12,494 nt of DNA, from NCBI GenBank assembly GCA_025361325.1, contig JANYAL010000161.1, positions 1 to 12,494 on the forward strand, written 5' to 3'. Positions 6,705 to 12,494 of the stretch are shown here, in pieces (the stretch's first letter is position 1; each line of letters starts with the position of its first letter). The position numbers were made by a program, and so were the translations under genes. The notes below the pieces were generated by a model, which saw only the letters and a program-made list of their open reading frames with translations, was not told the origin of the DNA and searched no databases. Source of the stretch: Bacteroidota bacterium. Lineage in GTDB: Bacteria > Bacteroidota > Bacteroidia > Chitinophagales > Chitinophagaceae.

Positions 6705-6848
6705 TGGGTAGGGTACTCTGATTTTTGATATAACTTTTGAAATTAGAAAAGTAAACAGTTAGCTGATACTGGAAATTTCTATGCATTACCCTATACCGGC
6801 TTTTGAACAATAAGGTTTCTCCCTAAACCCATTATACGCTCTTTAATC

Positions 6849-7400
6849 CTACTCCTTTACAAGCCTCGGATAGAGTTCCGTCCTGACAAATTCATCTGCC
6901 ACATCTTTCACTGTACTGCCCCCGGTATGAATATAGCTAATCATTCCGGAGTGATCCAGGATGATGCTGGTAGGGAAGCCGTTGTTCATGTTCAGGCGGT
7001 AGCATTCAGACATGGAAATATGCGCCATAGGCCAGGTAATCCCGAATCTTTTCTTAACGGCCTTTATCTTTTCGGGTGTCTCGTATGTCAACCCAAGGAA
7101 TATGATATTGCTGCTGTCCTTTAGCTTTTCATACATTTTTTCCAGTGCATCGAATTCCGCGATACAGGGTGCGCAGGACTCGAACCAGAAATTAATAAAT
7201 ACCGTTTTTCCCCTGCCTGATTCATTGCTGATGGTAGCACTGTCGGTTTTAACGGAGAAAGCGGGGTAAGGTTTTCCAATGGTTTCGGCAAGTCTTTTTT
7301 GTTCGGCATCATACACGGCTTTGGAATCGCCCTGTTCTGTTTTTTGGGCATGTATGAGTGTGGAAAAGAGGAGCAATGGCACAAGGAGCATATGTTTCAT
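6849..7400 (-). CDS. TlpA/ResA-like exported thioredoxin-fold protein (183 aa)
   Basis: The protein has a signal peptide (residues 1-19, cut after HAQ), then a thioredoxin-like domain of the AhpC/TSA-TlpA type: IGKPYPAFSV, GKTVFINFWFESCAPC with the redox pair C76-C79, LGLTYET, and the cis-proline loop GFPTSIILD (P143), ending ISYIHTGG. Such proteins reduce disulfides in the periplasm, for example during cytochrome c maturation, or protect against thiol oxidation; here no cytochrome genes are near, so the target is unknown. Three in-frame ATGs compete: 7451, 7418 and 7400. I use 7400 because it begins the signal peptide directly and because an exact -7 box (7405-7412) lies just 4 nt before it, inside the longer versions. 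Confidence 0.85.
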   Translation of the reverse strand: MKHMLLVPLLLFSTLIHAQKTEQGDSKAVYDAEQKRLAETIGKPYPAFSVKTDSATISNESGRGKTVFINFWFESCAPCIAEFDALEKMYEKLKDSSNIIFLGLTYETPEKIKAVKKRFGITWPMAHISMSECYRLNMNNGFPTSIILDHSGMISYIHTGGSTVKDVADEFVRTELYPRLVKE

Positions 7401-7404
7401 CCTG

Positions 7405-7412
7405 CAAAGATA
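7405..7412 (-). promoter_or_regulatory. Candidate -7 box (TATCTTTG) for the tlpA-like gene
   Basis: This is an exact TAnnTTTG on the minus strand, ending 4 nt before the ATG at 7400. It implies a leaderless transcript and speaks against the upstream start codons at 7418 and 7451. A TTTG exists upstream, but about 30 nt away, too far for a standard -33 element. Confidence 0.5.
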
Positions 7413-7488
7413 TTTCATAAAGTAAAAAGCTTCTGATGTTTTCAAATTCATTATCTTATTTTTTTTAAGTTCTCCAACTTTTTAAGTG

Positions 7489-7507
7489 TAGGTTTGTTAT
7501 AAACCTA
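7489..7507 (+). promoter_or_regulatory. Candidate -7 box with overlapping operator-like inverted repeat before adh
   Basis: TAGGTTTG (7489-7496) matches the -7 consensus and lies 24 nt before the adh ATG. The same bases form the left arm of a perfect inverted repeat, TAGGTTT-GTTAT-AAACCTA, 19 bp long. A repressor dimer bound here would cover the -7 box and transcription start. A hairpin in the 5' leader is the alternative, but the transcript would start inside the repeat, making that less likely. Confidence 0.5.
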
Positions 7508-7520
7508 AAAATTACAAAAT

Positions 7521-8564
7521 ATGCCTTCAACAAAAGCTTACGCCTCAAAAAGCGCCACATCACCATTAGCCCCCCATACCATTAATCGCAGGGATCCCGG
7601 GTTGCATGATGTGCAAATAGAGATCCTCTATTGCGGGATTTGCCACAGCGACCTGCACACTGCCCGCAATGAATGGGGCAATACCACGTATCCCTGCGTG
7701 CCCGGGCATGAGATTGTGGGGAAAGTTACTGCAGTAGGGGATCATGTGAAGAAATTCAGGGTGGGCGACCATGCTGGTGTAGGTTGCCTGGTAGACAGTT
7801 GCCGCGAATGCGATAATTGCAGGGACGGGCTGGAGCAATACTGTTCCAACGGCATGGTGGGTACCTATAATGGAATGGAAAAGGACGGCAGCGGGTATAC
7901 CTACGGCGGCTATAGCAAATCCATTACTGTACATGAGGACTTTGTACTTCATATCTCCGATAAACTACCGCTGGATGGTGCTGCGCCCTTGTTGTGTGCG
8001 GGCATCACCACCTTTTCGCCCCTGCGGCACTGGAAAGTGGGCAAGGGAACAAAAGTGGGTGTACTGGGACTAGGCGGATTGGGTCATATGGGTGTAAAAC
8101 TGGCTGTGGCCATGGGTGCCGAAGTTACCATGCTGAGTCATACAGCCTCCAAGGAAAAAGATGCCAACCGGTTGGGTGCGCATAAATTCGTGCTCACCAG
8201 CGATACCGAACAGGTGAACGCCGTAAAAGGATATTTTGATTTTATACTGGATACCGTATCTGCCGACCATGATTATAATTTTTACCTGGGCCTGCTGCAT
8301 ACCAGCGGGGTGATGGTATGTGTGGGTGCCCCGTCTTCACCGGCCGTGGTTCCGGCCTTTAACCTGATATTCGGCCGCAAGAGCATCGCGGGTTCCCTCA
8401 TCGGCGGACTTCCCGAGACGCAGGAAATGCTGGACTTCTGTGCAGCCCACAATATTGTAAGCGACATTGAGGTCATCGCCATCAAAGATATAAATGAATC
8501 GTATGAGCGAATGCTGAAAGGAGATGTACGGTACAGGTTCGTGATCGATATGGCTACATTATAA
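7521..8564 (+). CDS. Zinc-dependent NAD(P) alcohol dehydrogenase, YahK/CAD-like (347 aa)
   Basis: This medium-chain dehydrogenase interconverts aldehydes and primary alcohols in the cytoplasm and belongs to the cinnamyl-alcohol-dehydrogenase-like group that includes E. coli YahK. The catalytic zinc site is C41 (in CGICHSD), H63-E64 (in PGHE) and C159. The structural zinc site is the four cysteines C94, C97, C100 and C108. The Rossmann loop is GLGGLG at 183-188. The following LSHTASKEKDANRLGA block matches the Ser/Thr-Lys pattern that favours NADP(H) in this group, so NADPH use is likely. Length is typical and all key residues are present. The start ATG at 7521 is the only good one. The gene is divergent from the tlpA-like gene, has its own candidate promoter with an operator-like repeat, and is followed by a strong hairpin. 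Its position suggests a stand-alone, regulated detoxification or aldehyde-reducing enzyme; the natural substrate is unknown. Confidence 0.93.
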   Translation: MPSTKAYASKSATSPLAPHTINRRDPGLHDVQIEILYCGICHSDLHTARNEWGNTTYPCVPGHEIVGKVTAVGDHVKKFRVGDHAGVGCLVDSCRECDNCRDGLEQYCSNGMVGTYNGMEKDGSGYTYGGYSKSITVHEDFVLHISDKLPLDGAAPLLCAGITTFSPLRHWKVGKGTKVGVLGLGGLGHMGVKLAVAMGAEVTMLSHTASKEKDANRLGAHKFVLTSDTEQVNAVKGYFDFILDTVSADHDYNFYLGLLHTSGVMVCVGAPSSPAVVPAFNLIFGRKSIAGSLIGGLPETQEMLDFCAAHNIVSDIEVIAIKDINESYERMLKGDVRYRFVIDMATL

Positions 8565-8566
8565 TA

Positions 8567-8595
8567 CCCCCTGAAGGCCACTACAGGGGGCTTTG
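8567..8595 (+). terminator. Likely intrinsic terminator after adh
   Basis: A perfect 7-bp GC-rich stem (CCCCCTG at 8567-8573 with CAGGGGG at 8584-8590) with a 10-nt loop begins 3 bp after the adh stop and is followed by CTTT. The T tract is short, so termination may be incomplete. The stem could also act on transcripts arriving from the convergent ChaN-like gene. Confidence 0.6.
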
Positions 8596-8686
8596 AGCGT
8601 TTAAGATCAGCTAAAGGAATTTATTACTGAGGTTTCGGCTCGCAATACTTACTCATGATGAGCTGTGCTTCGATTCGGGTTCTTCT

Positions 8687-9553
8687 TTAGGGAACAGGGA
8701 TGTACGTATTTGTCATGTCTGTATCCACCACAATGATATAATCTGCTTTTCCCTTGTTTTCGTCCAGCAGTTTATTCAGGTCCTTTTGCGATACGGTTGT
8801 AATGGTGACGATCCGGAGTTCGGGATGTTTTCTTTTCAGGTACCAGTTGATACCGTCATAATTCTCAGAATGGTAGGCTCCGTTGAAATGCAGGAAGATG
8901 GTGTTGGGTTTAAGGTGCTGTAGGATAGACCAGGCCATGGTGGCATCCTTACTGGCCTGGGCGCGCGGCAGGTTGGGCCCGCCGTGACCGGCCATGGTCT
9001 GCACCATCTTCCTGTAACCCGGCAGGGTGGAATCGTAATCCATGGGCAGGGGGGCCATCCAGGTCTTTTCCAATGACGACAGGGTATCCAATGCCCCAAA
9101 GCCTCCTTTTGAAACCATGGCAGCATAACGCCTTGGGATATTTGTAGCAATGAAGGGTATTTTCTTTTCTTTGGCGAAATTCACCAGTGGCGCATAATCG
9201 GTCTTGTAATTTTTCCACAGCCGGGCTGCGGTTTCCAGTACACTGTCGTTGATCTTTCCGGACAGGTAATCATTCAATGGCTGCTGGTTATCGGCTTCGA
9301 ACATCTCTGCGCCAAATACCATTTCGGTAAAGGCCGCAAGGTCTTTCGCCAGGGATAATTCCATCCAGTGCGATATCGGGTTGTTGTGGAATTCGCCGAA
9401 CAACACAATATCCTGCTGTGTAAGCTTCCTGACCATTTTCTGATAACCCACTTTCTTGCCCCCGGCATTGAAGAGTACATAGGCCGGTTTATCCTGTGCG
9501 GAGCCAAAAGTAGCCGCCAGTAAAAGGGTGATGGTGATCAGTTTTTTAATCAT
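8687..9553 (-). CDS. ChaN-like haem-binding-fold (Tiki/EreA-type) exported protein (288 aa)
   Basis: The domain is the ChaN family (cofactor/haem-binding uptake fold, related to the Tiki and erythromycin-esterase-like superfamily). Landmarks in order: DIVLFGEFHNNPISHW (residues 48-63, with the conserved G-E-x-H), MVFGAEMFEAD (78-88), FIATNIPRRYAAMVSKGG (134-151), SKDATMAW (201-208) and the late His-Asn block LHFNGAYHSENYDG (221-234). Campylobacter ChaN binds two stacked haems as a dimer and is iron-regulated; other members are uncharacterised, so haem binding here is an analogy. A signal peptide (1-20, cut after SAQ) exports it. There is no lipobox Cys, unlike ChaN lipoproteins, so it should be soluble in the periplasm or secreted. 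The start ATG at 9551-9553 directly opens the signal. A weak promoter-like pair (CAAA at 9596 and GAAAGGTA at 9571, read on the minus strand) precedes it. No haem receptor or TonB gene is adjacent. Confidence 0.85.
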   Translation of the reverse strand: MIKKLITITLLLAATFGSAQDKPAYVLFNAGGKKVGYQKMVRKLTQQDIVLFGEFHNNPISHWMELSLAKDLAAFTEMVFGAEMFEADNQQPLNDYLSGKINDSVLETAARLWKNYKTDYAPLVNFAKEKKIPFIATNIPRRYAAMVSKGGFGALDTLSSLEKTWMAPLPMDYDSTLPGYRKMVQTMAGHGGPNLPRAQASKDATMAWSILQHLKPNTIFLHFNGAYHSENYDGINWYLKRKHPELRIVTITTVSQKDLNKLLDENKGKADYIIVVDTDMTNTYIPVP

Positions 9554-9678
9554 GGATGAAAATTTAAAAGGAAAGGTAATGATATACTAAGCGTACAAAA
9601 TAGAAACGAGAAAAGAAAGACCTAATGATCCAAACTCTTTTTTCTCCATTAACCACATAGTCCGTATATCCCCCTAGC

Positions 9679-11124
9679 CTAGAAATCTGCGCTCTTCGGG
9701 TACCTCGGGAAAGGAATCACATCCCGGATATTCCCCATCCCGGTAACGAACTGAACAAGTCGCTCAAAGCCCAGCCCGAATCCTGCATGCGGGCAGGCAC
9801 CGAATCTGCGCGTATCGAGGTACCACCAGAGGTCTTCCCGGGGAATGTGCATCTCTTCCATACGCCCGAGTAATTTATCGAGCCGTTCTTCCCGCTGTGA
9901 ACCGCCTACGATTTCACCGATGCCCGGTGCCAGGATATCCATGGCGGCAACGGTTTTGCCGTCATCGTTCTGCCGCATGTAAAAGGCCTTGATCGCTGCC
10001 GGGTAGTTGGTCAGTATCACGGGTTTTTTGAAATGCTTTTCCACCAGGTAGCGCTCATGTTCGCTTTGCAGATCGACCCCCCAGGCTTCAATAGGGTACT
10101 GGAATTTCTTTTTCTTATTGTGGTTGCTTTCCATGAGAATGGTGATGGCATCGGTATAGGTCAAACGCTCAAAATTGTTGTTGACCACAAAATCCAGCTT
10201 CTCCATCAATCCCATCTCACTACGCTCGGTGAGGGGCTTTTGTTTCTCTTCTTCGTCCAGGCGCTGGGCCAGGAATGCCAGGTCCTCCGTATTGTTGTCC
10301 AGTGCATACCGTATCAGGTAGCGGATGAATTCCTCGGCAAGGTTCATATTGTCTTCCAGGTCATAAAAGGCCATCTCGGGTTCTATCATCCAGAACTCGG
10401 CCAGGTGGCGGGTGGTATTGCTGTTCTCCGCGCGAAAAGTGGGCCCGAATGTATAGATGTCGCTGAGGGCCATGGCCGCCAGTTCTCCTTCCAGTTGCCC
10501 GCTCACGGTGAGGTTGGTGGGCCGGCCGAAGAAATCTTCTCTAAAGTTTATGGACCCATCCTCGTTCTTAGGGGCGCTTCCGTCAAGGGGTAAAGCGGTC
10601 ACTTTGAACATTTCACCCGCACCTTCCGCATCACTGGCTGTAATGACGGGCGTATGCAGGTATACAAATCCCTTATCATTGAAGAATTTATGGATGGCAA
10701 ATGCTAAAGCATGGCGTATACGAAAAACGGCGCCGAAGGTATTGGTGCGGAAACGCAGGTGGGCAATCTCGCGCAGGTATTCCAGGCTGGGGCGGTTCTT
10801 CAGTTGCAACGGAAAATTTTCTGCATCACAATCGCCCAGTATCTCTACGGAAGTAGCCTTAAGTTCTAATTTCTGGCCCTTGCCCATCGAAGGGATCACT
10901 TCCCCAATGGCTTTGATACAGGCACCGGTGGTGATGCGCTTAAGTGTAATTTCATCCAGCATGCCCAGTGCAATCACCACCTGTATGTTATTATTGGTGC
11001 TTCCGTCATTGAGCGCTATGAACTGGTTGTTGCGGAAACTGCGCACCCATCCCATAACGGTGGCTTCATAGCCGGTCCTTTCAGCTCCCAGCATTTCCCT
11101 GATCCGGGTCCTTGTATTGAACAT
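9679..11124 (-). CDS. asnS: Asparaginyl-tRNA synthetase (481 aa)
   Basis: AsnRS charges tRNA-Asn with asparagine in the cytoplasm. The N-terminal anticodon-binding OB fold (residues about 1-105) includes [20 protein letters not shown]. The class II catalytic domain follows: motif 1 around [14 protein letters not shown] (158-171), [14 protein letters not shown] (207-220), motif 2 [21 protein letters not shown] (230-250), and motif 3 [13 protein letters not shown] (448-460). The ending [12 protein letters not shown] is typical of AsnRS rather than AspRS, as are the motif-2 sequence and the absence of the bacterial AspRS insertion. Its presence suggests direct Asn charging instead of the transamidation route, at least in part. 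Length is close to the 466 residues of E. coli AsnRS. The ATG at 11122-11124 is preceded by an exact -7 box. It is divergent from rho. Confidence 0.97.
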   Translation of the reverse strand: MFNTRTRIREMLGAERTGYEATVMGWVRSFRNNQFIALNDGSTNNNIQVVIALGMLDEITLKRITTGACIKAIGEVIPSMGKGQKLELKATSVEILGDCDAENFPLQLKNRPSLEYLREIAHLRFRTNTFGAVFRIRHALAFAIHKFFNDKGFVYLHTPVITASDAEGAGEMFKVTALPLDGSAPKNEDGSINFREDFFGRPTNLTVSGQLEGELAAMALSDIYTFGPTFRAENSNTTRHLAEFWMIEPEMAFYDLEDNMNLAEEFIRYLIRYALDNNTEDLAFLAQRLDEEEKQKPLTERSEMGLMEKLDFVVNNNFERLTYTDAITILMESNHNKKKKFQYPIEAWGVDLQSEHERYLVEKHFKKPVILTNYPAAIKAFYMRQNDDGKTVAAMDILAPGIGEIVGGSQREERLDKLLGRMEEMHIPREDLWWYLDTRRFGACPHAGFGLGFERLVQFVTGMGNIRDVIPFPRYPKSADF

Positions 11125-11142
11125 AATTTCGGTTTAAGGGTG

Positions 11143-11150
11143 CAAATATA
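11143..11150 (-). promoter_or_regulatory. Candidate -7 box (TATATTTG) for asnS
   Basis: This is an exact TAnnTTTG on the minus strand, 18 nt before the asnS ATG. It would give a leader of roughly 12 nt. No clear -33 TTG lies at the usual distance, so the call rests on the -7 box alone. Confidence 0.5.
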
Positions 11151-11291
11151 ACCACAGAATAAAGGATATGATGATTTCGCTGATTTTTGGTCTGTACTAA
11201 TCGATAAATTTACAGCATTTACATGCGTCAGCTCCTTTACCGATTCCCGGTGCATTGGGGTAAAATGCGTCTTGTGAAATCCTAAAAAAAA

Positions 11292-11321
11292 TTGCATTTT
11301 GTGAAAAAAGGACTATTTTTG
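11292..11321 (+). promoter_or_regulatory. Bacteroidota-type promoter for rho
   Basis: A -33 TTG (11292-11294) lies 19 nt before an exact -7 box TATTTTTG (11314-11321), matching the known spacing of sigma-ABfr promoters. This is the most complete promoter in the window. Transcription would start near 11327, giving a leader of about 140 nt before the rho ATG. Confidence 0.65.
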
Positions 11322-11333
11322 CGAAGGAACAGG

Positions 11334-11411
11334 CTGATAAGTTTATCCAATCATTCTCTTTATCAGACATTCAGTAGTCCACCAAAATAAATCTCCCCGG
11401 TAGTTACCGGG
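11334..11411 (+). promoter_or_regulatory. Structured rho leader (two hairpins)
   Basis: The first stem pairs CTGATAA (11334-11340) with TTATCAG (11360-11366) across a 19-nt loop. An alternative short hairpin pairs GATAA with TTATC immediately after it (11337-11348), so the two folds exclude each other. The second stem pairs CCCGGT (11396-11401) with ACCGGG (11406-11411) around AGTT. It is followed by A/T-rich sequence without a T run, so it does not look like a terminator. rho is autoregulated in its leader in E. coli; a similar role here is inference. Confidence 0.4.
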
Positions 11412-11465
11412 ATAATTTCAAAGACTTAAGACCGGATTTTTTGAAGAAATCACTTTCTATTACCT

Positions 11466-12494
11466 ATGTACGACATCTTACAATTGAACGATCTGCTCGT
11501 TCCTGAACTGCTAGATATTGCAGAACAACTGCAAGTACCCAATGCAAAAAAACTTAACAAACAGGATCTGGTGTTCAAGATCCTGGATAAACAAGCCATT
11601 ATGAATGCTCCCGGAAAGACTGAAGATGAAAAGCCCAAGCGTAAACGTATCATAAAGGCCTCCACTGCGCACAGCACTGAAGAAGCCGAAGTGGTTCAGG
11701 AGGCAGCGCACAAAAAAGAACCCGTAGCGGCCAGGCATAAAAAACCGGAACCTGAAAAAAAACCGTTGAAGCAGCAGGCGCCCAAAGAAGAGGAAGAAGA
11801 ATTCCTGCAACCGATTACCGATGAGCAAAGTTCCATTCCCCCGGCAATAGCACAGATGCTCCAGGAGGAAGATGTGCAACAGCCTGAAGTGGTGATGGGT
11901 GATGATTCTTCCATGCTGGTGAAACAGTACCCGAAGCACCGCGAACAGCCCGCCTTCAATATAGAGTTCGATGGCGTTATTCTGGGCGAAGGGGTACTGG
12001 AAATGATGCCCGACGGTTATGGGTTCCTGAGGAGCAGCGACTATAATTACCTGTCTTCACCCGATGACATATATGTTTCGCCATCACAGATCAAATTATT
12101 CGGCCTGAAAACCGGCGATACCGTATATGGGAGTGTGCGTCCGCCGAAAGAAGGGGAAAAATATTTTGCCCTCCTTAAAGTGGAGACCATCAATGGTAAA
12201 TCGCCGGAAGAAGTACGTGACCGGGTGCCCTTTGATTACCTGACACCTTTATTCCCTTTCGAGAAACTGATGCTTTGCACCCGATCGGATAATTACAGTA
12301 CCCGTATCATGGATCTGTTCACACCAATCGGTAAGGGCCAGCGCGGATTGATTGTTGCCCAGCCCAAAACGGGTAAGACCATGCTGCTGAAAGAACTGGC
12401 TAATGCTATTGCAGAGAACCACCCGGAATGTTACCTGATGGTGGTGCTGGTGGATGAAAGGCCTGAAGAGGTTACTGATATGGAACGCAGTGTG
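11466..12494 (+). CDS. rho: Transcription termination factor Rho, 5' part (first 343 residues)
   Basis: Rho is a hexameric RNA-dependent ATPase that loads on C-rich transcripts and ends transcription. The frame starts at the ATG at 11466 (first ATG after an in-frame TGA at 11442) and is still open at the right edge. Residues 1-43 form the N-terminal helical domain ([28 protein letters not shown]). Residues about 48-160 are a Lys/Glu/Pro/Gln-rich low-complexity insertion absent from E. coli Rho. From about 165 comes the cold-shock-like RNA-binding domain with [14 protein letters not shown] and [10 protein letters not shown], followed by [15 protein letters not shown]. The ATPase domain begins with [15 protein letters not shown] and the Walker A AQPKTGKT (298-305), then [14 protein letters not shown]. 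About the last quarter to third of the protein, including Walker B and the secondary RNA-binding loops, lies outside the window. Confidence 0.97.
   Translation, partial: MYDILQLNDLLVPELLDIAEQLQVPNAKKLNKQDLVFKILDKQAIMNAPGKTEDEKPKRKRIIKASTAHSTEEAEVVQEAAHKKEPVAARHKKPEPEKKPLKQQAPKEEEEEFLQPITDEQSSIPPAIAQMLQEEDVQQPEVVMGDDSSMLVKQYPKHREQPAFNIEFDGVILGEGVLEMMPDGYGFLRSSDYNYLSSPDDIYVSPSQIKLFGLKTGDTVYGSVRPPKEGEKYFALLKVETINGKSPEEVRDRVPFDYLTPLFPFEKLMLCTRSDNYSTRIMDLFTPIGKGQRGLIVAQPKTGKTMLLKELANAIAENHPECYLMVVLVDERPEEVTDMERSV

Larger units (their letters stand above)
6313..6848. other. 536-bp stretch without a supportable gene, rich in short repeats
   Basis: This gap separates two convergent genes, so it needs no promoter for either. 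The longest frame in it (86 residues, minus strand, 6388-6648) shows no domain, signal or composition that I trust. The region holds an 11-bp-phased repeat block (6420-6482), a 9-bp tandem pair (6524-6541), a 13-bp direct repeat (6587-6599 and 6692-6704), a 22-bp near-palindrome (6610-6631) and an rRNA-boxA-like string (6673-6687). I see no transposase remnant, tRNA or clear terminator. It could be a decayed gene, a mobile-element scar or an RNA gene; the sequence alone does not decide. Confidence 0.6.
11125..11465. other. 341-bp divergent asnS-rho control region
   Basis: This gap holds the asnS -7 box (11143-11150), the rho promoter (11292-11321) and a rho leader with two hairpins. Between the promoters lies a short inverted repeat GCATT/AATGC (11252-11268) and a repeated ATGCGTC (11223-11229 and 11265-11271). 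No gene is supported here; the minus-strand frame that enters it from asnS has no family features. Confidence 0.6.

Noticed and set aside
10033..11071. Long plus-strand frames opposite asnS (186 and 204 residues)
   Set aside because: They are shadows of the well-supported asnS gene with no family features of their own.
11511..11959. Phe/Leu-rich and Ser-rich minus-strand frames opposite the start of rho
   Set aside because: They mirror the Lys/Glu-rich insertion codons of rho and do not look like real proteins.

Overview
The window looks like chromosomal DNA of a Bacteroidota bacterium, most likely family Chitinophagaceae (Chitinophaga/Niastella-like). I infer this from several signs. Intergenic regions carry Bacteroidota-type -7 boxes (TAnnTTTG) and few Shine-Dalgarno sequences. 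The transcription factor Rho has the long charged insertion seen in this phylum. There is a TANFOR-like surface protein next to a large outer-membrane beta-barrel. Several proteins are exported with short signal peptides ending in ...AQ, or with an ...ACNKKD-type lipoprotein start. No species is claimed.

Layout. Positions 1-3088 hold a plus-strand surface-protein cluster: the 3' end of an exported-looking Cys-rich protein, a 582-residue outer-membrane beta-barrel protein, and a TANFOR-like protein starting 4 bp after it. Converging on this cluster with a 3-bp gap is a minus-strand gene for an Hcp-family (type VI secretion tube) protein that carries a Sec signal peptide. Next come recX (+), a minus-strand orphan class I isoprenoid-synthase-like enzyme, and an SGNH-hydrolase lipoprotein (+). 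A 536-bp stretch without a gene follows (6313-6848), rich in short repeats and palindromes. Beyond it are a TlpA-like thioredoxin (-) and, divergent from it, a zinc alcohol dehydrogenase of the YahK/CAD type (+) with a terminator hairpin. The rest is a ChaN-like haem-binding-fold protein (-), asnS (-), and the divergent rho gene, which runs off the right edge.

How the genes relate. Apart from the surface cluster, the genes look like single transcription units that alternate in direction; recX, asnS and rho are housekeeping. Candidate -7 boxes were found for recX, the isoprenoid enzyme, tlpA-like, adh, asnS and rho. They help choose start codons and suggest leaderless or near-leaderless transcripts for recX and the tlpA-like gene. 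Rho has the best promoter (-33 plus -7) and a leader of roughly 140 nt with two hairpins.

Most worth a second look: the exported Hcp-like protein beside the TANFOR/beta-barrel cluster, the orphan isoprenoid enzyme with mixed motifs, the perfect inverted repeat over the adh promoter, the rho leader, and the 11-bp-phased repeats in the 536-bp gap. I saw no rRNA, tRNA, CRISPR array, insertion sequence or phage gene.
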